From the NCBI GenBank assembly GCA_016801885.1, contig CM028883.1, forward strand, positions 27,447,143 to 27,511,142: a stretch of DNA of 64,000 nucleotides. Reading direction: 5' to 3'. Positions 39,501 to 52,200 of this stretch are shown one piece after another. The stretch is from Toxotes chatareus. Its lineage: Eukaryota > Chordata > Actinopteri > Toxotidae. How positions within the stretch are numbered: position 1 is the first letter of the stretch; each line of letters starts with the position of its first letter. The notes beneath the pieces are model-generated. The model saw nothing but the letters and a program-made list of their open reading frames with translations, ran no database searches and had not been told where the DNA came from. The position numbers were made by a program, and so were the translations under genes.

Positions 39501-42500
39501 GGCTGCACAACTGCATATAAAGTCATAGCTCATGGGTAAGTTAACGGATGATTTGCTGTATTGATGAGTAAATGATTAATGACACAGACTGAACAAAAGC
39601 AAAATTGAATCTGCATGTACGAGTCAGTGTATTTGTTGTGGTGGTGGGTTTAGTCACATGCTGTACCTGCGCGGTGAAAACTGTGTGTGTGTGTGTGAGA
39701 GAGAGAGAGAAAGAGAGAACCGGGAGGGAAGAATTTCAATAGCTCACAGTGACTGCTGCTGCATTCTGAATGGCTGCATTGACTGCATTTCCTGGAGGCT
39801 GGACTTGACTAGCTGGATGAACACACACACACACACACACACACACTGACACAAGTATACTTTGTGTATAATGTTATTAAGTGTACGATTTAGACCTGCT
39901 ATATATGAAAAGTGACCTGAGATAACTTGGAGCTATATAAATACTTGACTTGACTTGTATATTCAGAACAGGAACTTAAGGCTGTGCTGCTTACACAATA
40001 AATGCATCTGTAGTAAAGGACCAATTATATAATTTAATGATATATAAATATCTATAACCTTAAAGAGGTCATTCTGTGATTGAAATGCAATTTGCTGATA
40101 ATAGTTGTTAGGTCTATATATACTAAGTAAACAGTAAGTGGATGCTAGAAGAATGTGCCTGCTTTTTGGTGTGTATCCAGGATAATCAGCTGTCAGATGC
40201 TGGGTGTTTGTACATGTGGGTCAATGGATAATGTTATTTGTGGCACTGATGGTCCTACTAACTGAGGTAGTGGTATGGGTGATAATATAACCAGTACAAG
40301 CACTGATGGCAGTAACTGTTTCACAGAGATTCACACACATGGGCATGTTGGAATCTCTACAGAGGACATTGCAGGGACTTTCATTCATGTACTCAAGACT
40401 TATCCTGACCCTGGTTGTTATCGCTGCAGGTATCAAGGCCTTGTTAATATCATCGGCAACAGCTGTGTTGATCTGCCTTAAAGCTGCTGTTAGATATTTC
40501 CTGCCAGGAGAGAACAAGATGGCCCACAGTAAAAATGGCCTCCATGAGAGGAGGCCATGGCCACGAGACTAAGAGTTAATTAATCCAATTAGCCAATCAG
40601 AGTCAGAATTGTCCACTTCTACTCCCAGATACTGCTGGGCAGAAGGTTGAGAGAGGTTTATTGGGAACATTTCAGGGATTTCAGTTAGAGTAAGAGTACA
40701 GTATATTAAATCTGAAATGGTGAAAAAAAAAAGCTTCAACCTTAAATTGTGATTGTTTAAAACCATACTAGTTATCAAATTACAGATTGCAGCCAATACA
40801 GTCTGAAGTTTTGAGACCTATTTAAAGTTTTGACCATGTTTCTACGTGACATTATGACAAAACAATATGGCTCCAAAAAAAAGGGTGGCAACAACACTAA
40901 CAACTGGGCAAGCTGATAATTAAGGGTTAGTTAGCATCACTGAGGGGAGGCAATTTTTATCACTATAAAAACTGGTGGAGACAGAGGTCAGGGCACAGAA
41001 TTAAAGTAATATTAAAATAATATTAAAGTAATATGCATCCACATCCTCTTCATCCATTCCTCTCTTCCTCCCTTGTTCTCACCAATCTTTTCATTATTTC
41101 TTTTCTCACTGTATTGCTTTATCCTTGTTTTACTTTCTATTTTTACATTCACTTTTCCTTCCTTCCATCTGCCTTTCCTTCAGTCAATTCTTTCATTCAT
41201 CCTTCCATTAGTTTCTACCTTACTTCTTTCCTTTCTTCCTCTGTTGCTCTAATGCTCTCTCCCTCTTTTCATTGTTTCTTTTGTCATATATTTTCTTTTG
41301 TCTTGATATTTTTTTATTCAATAAACTGTTTTTTTTTTTTTACTTTCTTTTGTTATGTTTTGACGATTCCTTTTCCCCCTTCTGTCCTCCTTTCTGCTTC
41401 TTTTCCATTGGCTATCCCATTGTTTTCGTTGTTTTTATTTTTTTTTTCTGAAGAATAGAAAACCGTAAACAAATAAATGATCACAACACTCAAAAGAAGG
41501 GAAGTGTGAGAGATAATGTTGATATCTGTCACCTTTCCTCCATTCTCCTTCATCCATCCTTTCCTCTCTGAACAACCTGAAAGAATGAACAAAGGAAGGA
41601 CAATGAAGGAGGGAAGCTTCACACACGCACGCACGCACGCACACACACTCTTCCTGCAGCTCCACCTCTGTTGCTAGGTTACTGCTGCCACTTATGATAC
41701 AGCCATTTCAGCCAATCACATCACCTTTTGTCACTGCTGAGGGTGGAGCCTCACAGTCTTCCACCGTGGAAGGAAATGACTCCTGTTTATCAGTGACATC
41801 ATTTCCTACTAATGTCTAATGGCAGTACCACTCCTCTTACACACACACACACCTACACACACACACACCTACACACCTACACACCAAAATCCATCAGTCT
41901 TTTATCAGAAATCAGATTAAAGTGTCTTGTTGGTGAGGGACTGATAAGAGCAGGAGCAGGACTGGGTCCAGATCATAATAATTCACAGGAGATTGAAATG
42001 GGATTAGATGAAATTGAATTAGATGTTATTAGTATTTGTACGGACCAAGGAGGATGTTTGCTCTGCTCAGGGTTGCCCATGGTACTCCTGCCGTGGAGAG
42101 CGCTGCACTGGCATTTTGAAATATGAAGACAATATGAGGAAACACTACTGATTACTTTGGGACCTAATTACTTGGATACTGGGCTGACCAGACGTACAGT
42201 CTCTGGCCAAGCAGATAATATGACTTGTACTGAGTGGTTATGAGTGAAGCAGTTCTCAACATGGACATACTACTACAGAAAATATAGTTAAATAAACTAT
42301 ATGTAAATAAATCAAGGTGCTGGATGTTAACAACACTGCGGTGCGTGGTATACAACAAGTCATTATGTACTTTTACCTAAGTACTGTTATGAGATACTGG
42401 GTGTTTTAATGCTGGAACTGTGTTTAGTTTCCCTCCACTACATTTACCTGATATCTGAAGAATGAGGTTTTATGTATAACACATATCATTCATTCATCTC

Positions 42501-45500
42501 ATAACAAGGAAACAGGAAGCTCATGTGCTGTCAGTAAAGACTTTACTTTGAACTTGGCATTTTAATATAAGCTCAGGGAAAGAAGCCACAGCTAATGCTT
42601 ACTAAATGTGAGTGAGTGGTATCTTAGTCCAACTTCTTTGTGTGTGCTGCCCTCTTGTGGTCCGTTTCTGAAACTGTCTTTGGCTTACATATTACATAAG
42701 TAGACATGGGGTCACATTAGCCTTATTCCAAATTTTGTTTTCTGCCCACAGATGATTTTTCTATGTGCATTAGTTACTTATGTGCAATTAGTATCCACAG
42801 TGAGATGTTTGCTGATGTTTTTGTTAACCATGAGGTGCTGACAACACATATTTATCTCTCTTTAAAATCTGTATCTACCCTCACAGTGAATATGGCTATG
42901 AAACTGTTTTAGCTCGACTGTTAAGAGTTCAAAGGCCTCTTCAGTTTCTATGTATCTTCTTTGTAAAATAATCTTTTTTAGAGGCTCCAGATGTTCTCAA
43001 CCACCTTTCCTCTTTCCTCCCCCCCTTGCATCACACTTACCAACAGTGACCAATGACCTTTGACACCACAACCCTTAACCTTTCTCCCCCCCATGTTTTC
43101 TCCCTCCCACCTTGGTCCACCCATGTGAGGTCTGCTGGCCCATGCTGTCTCCTGTTGTGGTACAGAAGGTGCAGTGTTGATATTTTACTACTCTTCTTAT
43201 ATTAACTGTCCTGTCCACAGGATGCATGATTATGTATGTTGTACTGCATGTCTGCATGTTAGTTAGATACCTGTATGGTTCAGATATTGACTGTTATTAA
43301 CAGATATTCAAAGGCAAACCCTGTGATTTTGTTACCCTACCTCTGAGGCGGTTATGGCTCAGGCGGTAGAGATCATCCACTTAGAAGGGTGGTAGTATCG
43401 GTCCCTGGCTTCTCCAGTCAAAGAGTCCTTGGGTAAGGTACTGAACCCCAAATTGCCCCCAGTGAAACAATATAAATGCAATTCATTTATTGTTTCAAAC
43501 CTCAAAATGTTTTAAAACTCAAATGGGAGCCAAGAGGATATTTAAGAATTTCAGGGGAACATTTGGAAGTGTAATGGAATCAGTGTGTGACTTTAACCTG
43601 AGAACAGTCAACCATCTGCATATCATTAAAGGAGAATTATTCCGTAGTGATGTCCACCAATTTAATCAGTAACAGCAACATTGTATTCACCAAGTTAATA
43701 TCATAAAAGAAGTCAGGGCCAGAAGTGTGAGCAGTCAGACCATCAGACAGGTTAGAAACAAACCCCCTTGGTCAGATAAAAATATCTGGGACACAGAAAG
43801 GAAGTAAACTGTCAAATTATTACCTGAACTCAAGTCCATTTTATTTATAAAGTACCCCCCAAATATCAAGGGGTTTTACAATCTATGCAGAATGTGACAC
43901 CCTCTAGCCCCAGACCCTCAAGGTGTCTTCTGCAAAAGTCCATCATATATCATGGACCTTCTTTTTTCAACCAGAAAATCTGGATGAACCATTTCTTGAC
44001 CCATCAGAAAGAGGAGTGTGTTGTCCTAACATGTTCTCAAATCTCAGCAATTAGTTTGATGAGGACAGTGATAACATACTGTAAGTGATGGAAATGATAA
44101 TCAGAGGTGTGAACACAAACCCAGACTTGTGATAAACCAGAATGACCTTTTTACCTTGATATCTTTTCAGTCATTCCTTTTCATTGCATGAAGAGATTAA
44201 GTTACTGCTCATGAGGACGCTGAATTTGATGTTAACAGTGACTGTTCTACGACTGTGTTACTTACGTGATGCCTCTCTGTGTTTTGTCTCCCTCTGCAGG
44301 TGTGGCTGGAAGAGGAGGAGGAGGAGGAGGAGGGTGAGGACGGGGAGTTGAAGGGTTCTGTTGTGTTTTGCATGCAGGCCGAACACGCTGGGACCAGGAC
44401 GTACTACTTCAGTGCAGACAGCCATGAGGAGCAGCAAGAGTGGATCACAGCCATGAGCGAGGCTGCAGAGGTCAACGTTCAGCCAAAACAGAGGTACTGT
44501 TCTTGTACATGCACCAGGTCTATCTGATTGGGCCTGCCCAATATGTCCAGTCATGGCAATATTTTATCGGCTTGCATGCACTATTCAAGTTGGGATTGCA
44601 CAGGATTTGATTGGTAAATGCTTTACTTTGGTGCCATCTGATGGTGTTTTAAGGAATGGCACCAAAACAGGCAGTAACACGCGACTGAGGCAAGTCCCAC
44701 TATGAACTGTTTGTCTTCCACTCATATGTCATACATCTGCATTTCAAAAACAAATTAAACAAGCATTAGTATTGTCCCAGTTACAAAGCTGAACACTTGT
44801 GAAGGGTGACTTAACTTCAGGGCAATTCTTTAATAATAACTAGAAATAACAGTTGTTGCTGGTGAATAACATATGTCACAAACAGATTAAATTCATCTAA
44901 GCTCTTGGCTCTGTAGCATGGAGCACAAGCTGCCAGTGATAGCCAGGTAATGAACCCAGTGTGCAGCAACAAAGGTGATTGAGAAGAAATGCACTTTAGC
45001 TTTGTGTGCCTTCTCAGAAACGCAAAACAAAAACTGAAGATGTGTTTGAACAGAGGAAGAACTGCGTTAAAAATACACAGAAAATGAATACAGACGCTTG
45101 TACAAACATAATGTGTCCTGTCATTTATGCGAAAGTGAGTAAAAAAGTAACAGGATGCATACTCAGAATACTGACCAGTTCAAGCACTGCATAAGATGTA
45201 GAGGTTGATTTGCATCTTGGCTCTATGTTGTGCTGATGGTGAAGCAAAACTGTCACTAAAGCTGTCCAGTGGCAATGTTTACTTTTGCAATAAGTTGGTG
45301 TGAACACGAATTAGACCAACTGGGTCTTAGCGTGACAGCAAATTAACTCTGCATTCATAATAAAACATTTAGGGGATTGTTTCATGTGTCCAACATTGAC
45401 TCACTTACTTAGCCTGGTGTTTTGAGATTTTGAGGTTTTAAAGTCTTTGCCTCTAAAGGCCATTCTTGAATCAGAATAAAGCTGTTTGTGTTTTCTCATG

Positions 45501-48500
45501 TTTTCCATCTCGTTCAAATTTCACAGAGCAAACCCAGACACAGCTGATTTCAACCACACTATGGTGACCAAGGCACCTGACCCACAACAGAGTCCACAGA
45601 GACAAACGCACAAAGAAACTGATAGTGACCTACATGCCCACCCTAAGATCAATGGGGTCGACAGCCTTGAGACACCCTCACCTTCTACTCCCCGCTCTGA
45701 TAAGGAGGGAAAAAAGAATGATAGCAAACGTGGAGAAGGTGGTGGAGGAGGAGGTGAAGATGAAGGAGGAGGACCTGGTCCTGACCCCGCCCCTCACCTA
45801 AATCACCATCCTAATGGTTGGGGCAACTACGGCCCTCCCAACACTACGCCCCACAGCAACAATAGCAAACACCCTCCATCCAGAGGTCACAGTGGACAGC
45901 GTGCCCCTCAGGGACACCCAGAGGGGGGTGTCGGCCCATTCCACGACCCCAGGGAGCAGCAGGAGAACGTAGTGCTGAGGAGGGGCTTTGTGCCCAGGAC
46001 AGCTCCAGAGAGAGTAGCCCAGAGGAAGAGCTCCATGGCCCAGCTGCAGCAGTGGGTAAACCAGCGACGGGGAATGGCCTCCCAGGAGGACATCAACAGG
46101 TACATCAGTGGAGAAGAGAAGAAACAGAACACCTGTACATTTCTTTAGGTTTAGTTCTGTTCTCAGATGATGCCTCAGTGGTCAGGGGAATATCGTAAAG
46201 ACACTGGTCGTACTGCTGCATGGTCATTTACAGTGACCAGGCACAGTGATCAGTCAGTGTACAAAGGTGCCCTCCCCCCACACGCACCTTCATGATTCAT
46301 TTTTGTTCATAATAACCGTAACACTGCACATTTTGACTATAAAAGCACTTAGGTTGAGGTTGGTAAACTTTCAAATCTCCATGTGTGGGTTCACATCTGA
46401 CTTTAGTCACATCTCCAGCACAGTTTATTAGTTTGGAGCTTTGAAATACAAGGACAAAAGGACCAAATGTCATGAAATATTTACAGTACTTGTTTCATAA
46501 AGTGGCCTTTTTAATTAATTAAATTTCTATGTGCATGATAAATCAAGGTACAATTTACTGCTGAATATAATAACGAGGTCATTGAGCCTCCAAGACAAAA
46601 CTGTAATTTCATTCTGTGTTTTAACTCAGTCATCATTTAATAAAATGAAGAGGCTACGCTAGATAAATGAAATTGCTATGGGTTTAAACACTCTCAGGTC
46701 CGCAGCATTCAGTCTTACTTTTATGACTTTTGAGAAGGAAATAATTGCCATAGTTTCCTGCCGTTTCAGCCCATCTCGTTACTACCCAGTGAACCGAGGG
46801 GTCTCGTCCGACTACTATGGCTACCCTGGTGGCCCCCAGTATGTGGAGGAGTACCCTCTGTACCCACCAGGTGTCCGACCTGACAGCATCTGCTCTGTCT
46901 CTGCTGTGGGGGGATACGACCGACGTTGGACTGTCGAAGAGAAGCGTCACTCGCTGCGGGACGGACCCCATCAGTTGTACGGACCCCCGATGCCTAGGGA
47001 CCCATGGGGGCCACAGTACTATGGTGGGATGGAAACATCCATGAGGCGTCTGTCCATCCAGCCACGGTCCAGGTCCGTGCCCAGGTCACCATCCTCATCA
47101 TCGGGGGGAGCCTACTCACCGGTGCCACCCAACTTTGCCTCTCCGGCTCGGTCGTTATCAGCTCGCTTTGATCGGCTTCCAGGGAGGATGAGGGACGACA
47201 TGATCTACGCTGATCCATCTGTCTACAGCCTGAGGAGGTCTCTCAGCTCACCAAAGGTGAGTGATGTGTGTGTGTTGTTTATAACGACGCAGTGGATATT
47301 AAACGTAACTGTAACCCTGTAACCATGAATGAGAGATTGTTTTGTTTTCATATGCTGTAACCACATTCACCTTACTCTTAACAACTTTCATTCATTCTTA
47401 TCTCCCTTCCTCCCTTCCTTCTTTCCTTGTTACTTTCCCTCCTTCCTTCAGTATGACTACCCTGGCGATAGGAGGTCCTTAAGCCAAGGATTATACCACC
47501 ATAACTACCCTGTATCCCCTTCCATCCACAATAAAATGGTATGTGCTGCTAATGTGCTCTAACACACATCCCATCCACTGGATAACACGCACAGTCACAC
47601 ACATAGACAGTCCTGTAGTGGTAGGAACAGTCTACAGTAGGCACTTTACGGCACTTTGTGTAGGGCCATGTGCAGCTTTGCTTTGCAGCTGCAGCCAGCT
47701 GTGGGGTGTCCTCCTAACACCTGCCCTCTGTTGATCTATCCTAATCCTGCACACATCTGTCTCTGTCTGGATGTTGTCTCCTGACATTTCTTTCTTCTAT
47801 TCCTCCCTGCTGTTCTGTCCCTCACGCACCACTTGGACCTCTCTTGTGTGTATATGTGTGTGAGTGTGTATGTGTGTGTGTTTACACAAAAAAGAAACAT
47901 GACTTAAGGATACAGATCTCCATGGGCTCAACCAATTTCACCCATGATCAGTGGAATTTATCGGGCATCCAAGCCAGTATTGCAATGCTTCAGTGTAAAA
48001 CAGGGAAGAAGAATACTGCTGCCTAGAAAACATGGCTGTAAAAACAATGCTGGTATAAAAACTTCAAAAATAGTCTTTGCCTGCGTTTTATTGGGAAGGA
48101 AATTCTTTTAACACATTTGTTAGGTCTCAAAGTAAATGCACACTGTGTTTTGGTGAGTGAACAATTGTGTTTAAGCATGAAAGTGACCTAAAAATAAAGT
48201 TAGCTCAAGAATGTTTCACTGGCATCCTATGGTCTTCATCAGTGGATGGAGTTTGTTCCACAATCATTGCATGACCTAAGTCTCCACCTTCATCCATCAC
48301 ATCATGTAAAGTCTGACAGGAGCATAAAGAGCACAGGACCCACTCACACAGACCAGTACCACTCAAAGCATAAAGGTCAGTGATTAGGAGCCTCCTACAC
48401 AGACTACAGCAGTGAGGACAAGGACAGAGAGAAGGGACAAGTAAAAACAGGCACTTTGGACCAAGAGGTATAGGAAGGAGCATACTCATGCTTCTCCCAT

Positions 48501-49199
48501 ATGTGACTCTCAGGACACCTAATCAGAGTCTTCAAGTTACAAGCAGTCAGCATTTATCAGTTTAATACTTTAACATGTTCCTAACCTAAGAACAGGAACC
48601 GCCTGAGAGGAAGACCGGACTCATGTATGACACTGTCATGACAAAACATGTGACAAGCTTTGGGGGAACTGTTATCTGGACATGAGTGACTGAATGAACA
48701 TCGGCTGTCTGCAAACACCAGACCAAAAGCTCTCACAATGTCACAGGAAGAGGTCAATGGTAGACAAGGAGGATGTCCTCCATATTCAACAGCATGTTAT
48801 CACTTGACTAACTAATAACAACTAACTCATCTCCATGACAACTCAACAAACTCCATCTGCTGAGGAAGATCTAATGAATCCTCCGAACAAGCTGGAGATT
48901 GTTTTTTTTTTTCTTTCATTGTAAGAAATTCCCAAGAACAGTGAAAAGAGCAGCTATTAGTCAAACATATGTACATGTCCAGAAGCCGTAGACTTCCAGT
49001 GTGATTGGCCGGTTGGCTGTGGTGCTTTGCTTTGCTGTTGTCTTATCTGAAACCTCCTGTCTGTACAGTTTATGTCTATATGTGTGATTTCCATGTGTGT
49101 CACTGTTGCTAATGCTTGGCTCAGGAGGACATATTAGACCTTCAGCTGCAGCGCAACCTGGATTACCTAGATCAACAGGTAGGGACACACACACGCACG

Positions 49200-49249
<50 letters not shown>

Positions 49250-52200
49250 ATACTGTTTATCATAACATATTGAATATTGACCCCTGGAGGTTCCTTCCTT
49301 CCTTTATTCCCTCTTACAGTCTCCTTTCGTTTTTGTTTCGTCTTCCCTCCCTTTTAAAAAGTATTGTTAGCTTCTCTTAACACAGTTCCAGTATTGTTCC
49401 TGACGTGCTGTTACACAGGCTTGTTGTCAGGTCTCTATAATCTGAGCTGAATCTTCAGGTGCTCGAGGGAACCCACCTCATTGGCACGGTTACCCGAATG
49501 GTGGCGCGCTCATCCTCATCAGCAAAGTTCTGTGTACAAGTAAGAGAGGAGAGAGCACCACAGGGAGGCAGGCTTCAGCGAGCAGTACTCCATCAAAAAG
49601 CTGCTTTTCTCTTGGAATAAGCCTTAACTATAATACCATTTATCCACATAGACTCTCTTCTGAATGACCTTTTTGGCTTTGGGACTAATTTGGGCACTTC
49701 TTAGCCAGCATTGGTTAACCTTGATTGTAGTCCAATTTAGTCCACATTCCAGGCCTGGACTCATCCTTGTATAGACCACTAATAGACCAGATATTCCAAG
49801 CCTGCCTCTCTTTTTATTGTCTCGTCTGCACGTGGTCCATACTGTCTCTCACAGTCCAACATCTATGTTATCGACCATCATCCATTCCCTTGAGCTCATA
49901 TCATACATTATGCTGCCACTTGGCTGTGTGGGTCTGTAAGGGTCTGTGTGACATAAACTTTCATCATCTGTTCATGTCTGTGAGGGTCCATGGGGACATT
50001 TTTGTCAATGTCTGGCTAAAATCTTACAACTGTGTGTATCACGTCTGTGTATGAATACGTCCGCAATGGCAGGCACTCAACGTAGTATTAACAGAGGCCC
50101 TGATATGCTCATATAGTCCATGCATACCATGGGTGGAATGTGGATGTCTTTACAGATGTTTGTGTGAAACCCATGGAGCCCTGCAGGTGTGGGCAGATGA
50201 AGAAGTTTGAGTCACATGAACCTTCAAAGACACTTTAGCCCATTTCTACTGTGAATTCATGCCAAAAGCTTCAGGTACAGCAGTGAGTACAATGGATGAT
50301 GGATAATTTCCTCTTAGGCTGCATACAAATCCTTCCTGAACCTCTGTCATCTCTATCCTGAAACTTTAAAACAAAACCATTGTTTGATGGGGGGCATATA
50401 CAACCAAGTAGAGACCTCTGCAGCCAGACACTCATCCTCCACAATGAATGAATCAATCAATGATGAATAAATTAGCAAAGTATTCAAAATAAGCTTTCAT
50501 TTAATGATAGCCTCCTCAGACTTCAAACAGGGTGAAAAAAAAAGCCTTTACATCCTCTTCCTCCTCCTGGCTGCATCCCACTGTCTTCTGCATGTGAATC
50601 TTGTACACAGGGAAATGGGGCACACTTTTTGACAGTTTCTAGTGTTGTACTCTGTTGTACACGTGAAAGTGACTGTGGAAAGAAGTAAAAAGATTTTTTG
50701 TCATTTTTATTTTTCTGCCAAAGATAAGCATACAGTTTGAAGCTTACTCAGGCCTTTAGTCTTGCACGCCTTATCTGTCCCACCACTAAAACCAGTTCCT
50801 CTGGTGACCTCTTCAAACTTACGACACAGATTTTTATGCAGTATTTCAAGTCCTTTTGGAAAAATGTTTAATTTGTCATATCCATATATGTGTGTACAAT
50901 CATTCTCCCAGGCACCTTTATGCGATGCCTGTGTAATGATTGGTTTCAGTCACAATACTTTAAGAGAAAACATTGTTTCCTTCATCATGTTTGATGTTGA
51001 TGTGACATTTGTGCTCAGTGTATGGTGGAGGGGTCCCAACAACCTTCCCCTCAACTTCTTACAAGTATTTATAGCCACAATCCCAAGATACAGTGGGGGT
51101 CCAAAAGTCTGAGACCACTTTCCCATTCACTTGAATGGGAAAGTGTATATCATGACATATTGTTCTTCATTCTGAGACAGGAAGCAAAAAGCTTCTGTGA
51201 CATTTACAGATGAAGTAGGTATGCATTATCAGTACGCCGACATGTTTGTATCTGACAAATGAAGAATGGCTCTGTGGAGTTTTTCCTATCTTACTGCTGA
51301 CATGTGGTACATACTGAAAACCAGCGAAATAATCACTAACAGCTCATCGCAACATAATCATTTCTTTGCTGGAAGAAGTTTCTTCATTTAGACATCCTAC
51401 CTTGGAAAACACGCACTGATCTCGATGACTCTCTGACCAAATGAAGCTTTATATTCCTCAGAATAAAGAATAGAATATTGACATTGAACTTTTGCTTTCC
51501 TCTCATTGCAGCAGTTAGTGTCTTTACTGGCTGTAACTGACTGATGTTGAGGATTCAGATCATTTGTTCAATCATTCTTTTCACAGGTGCCTCCTTTCCA
51601 TGATGTCTACAGCAGAGAGTTACATCCCACACTGAAACTCAATGAGATTGAAACCAGTGTAAGACTCTTAACACTGCATATACATAATGCACATACAAAC
51701 ACACTCTGGCACCCAGGTGATTTACACACTCCATCAAGAAATGGTTTTCCCAGTTTAGTATGGAAGACTCTGTATGGCCTGACTGAAACTCTCACTTCAG
51801 CCCCCCATCCAACACCTTTTGGATGTGCTTCAACATAGACTGTGAGTCAGACCTCATTACCAACATCCGTGTTGAAACCAGATGAGCAGTGAAAATTTGA
51901 GAATCACATGTTCCCCTGTCATGTTTGGGTGTAATGTTCTACTGTCTATATACTTTTGGCCATATACTGTCTGCATGTAAATCATGCAGACACATTCTTG
52001 TGTTCTCTCTTTTTGTTTTATGGTTTTATGGTTTCTGCAAAACACATGTGGTAACCACTCGCTGTCCTGTTTGACACAGAAACTCTTGGGTCGACTGTGT
52101 GAGCAGAACCGAATTTTGAAAGACCACGAGGCTGTTGTTCACAGACTGAGAATGGACAAGGTACATAATTTTCCTGATGTGATTACACCATGTGTTTAAG

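Larger units (their letters stand above)
31830..44299 (+). other. plekha6 intron 6 (12.5 kb)
   Basis: The longest intron. Holds the 66-bp CA repeat, Tc1 relic at 36760, two SINEs, a C/T-rich low-complexity stretch at 41040-41450 and the reverse CTCF candidate. Stretches at 33785-34060 and 43836-44000 look like worn fish interspersed repeats but were not classified. No exon recognised. Confidence 0.7.

Noticed and set aside
40221..40572. Pair of overlapping 88-98 residue frames near 40.4 kb
   Set aside because: Frames on both strands of the same segment, no motif and no exon boundaries.
41033..41458. 141-residue Phe/Ser/Leu-rich frame
   Set aside because: Translation of a C/T-rich low-complexity stretch.
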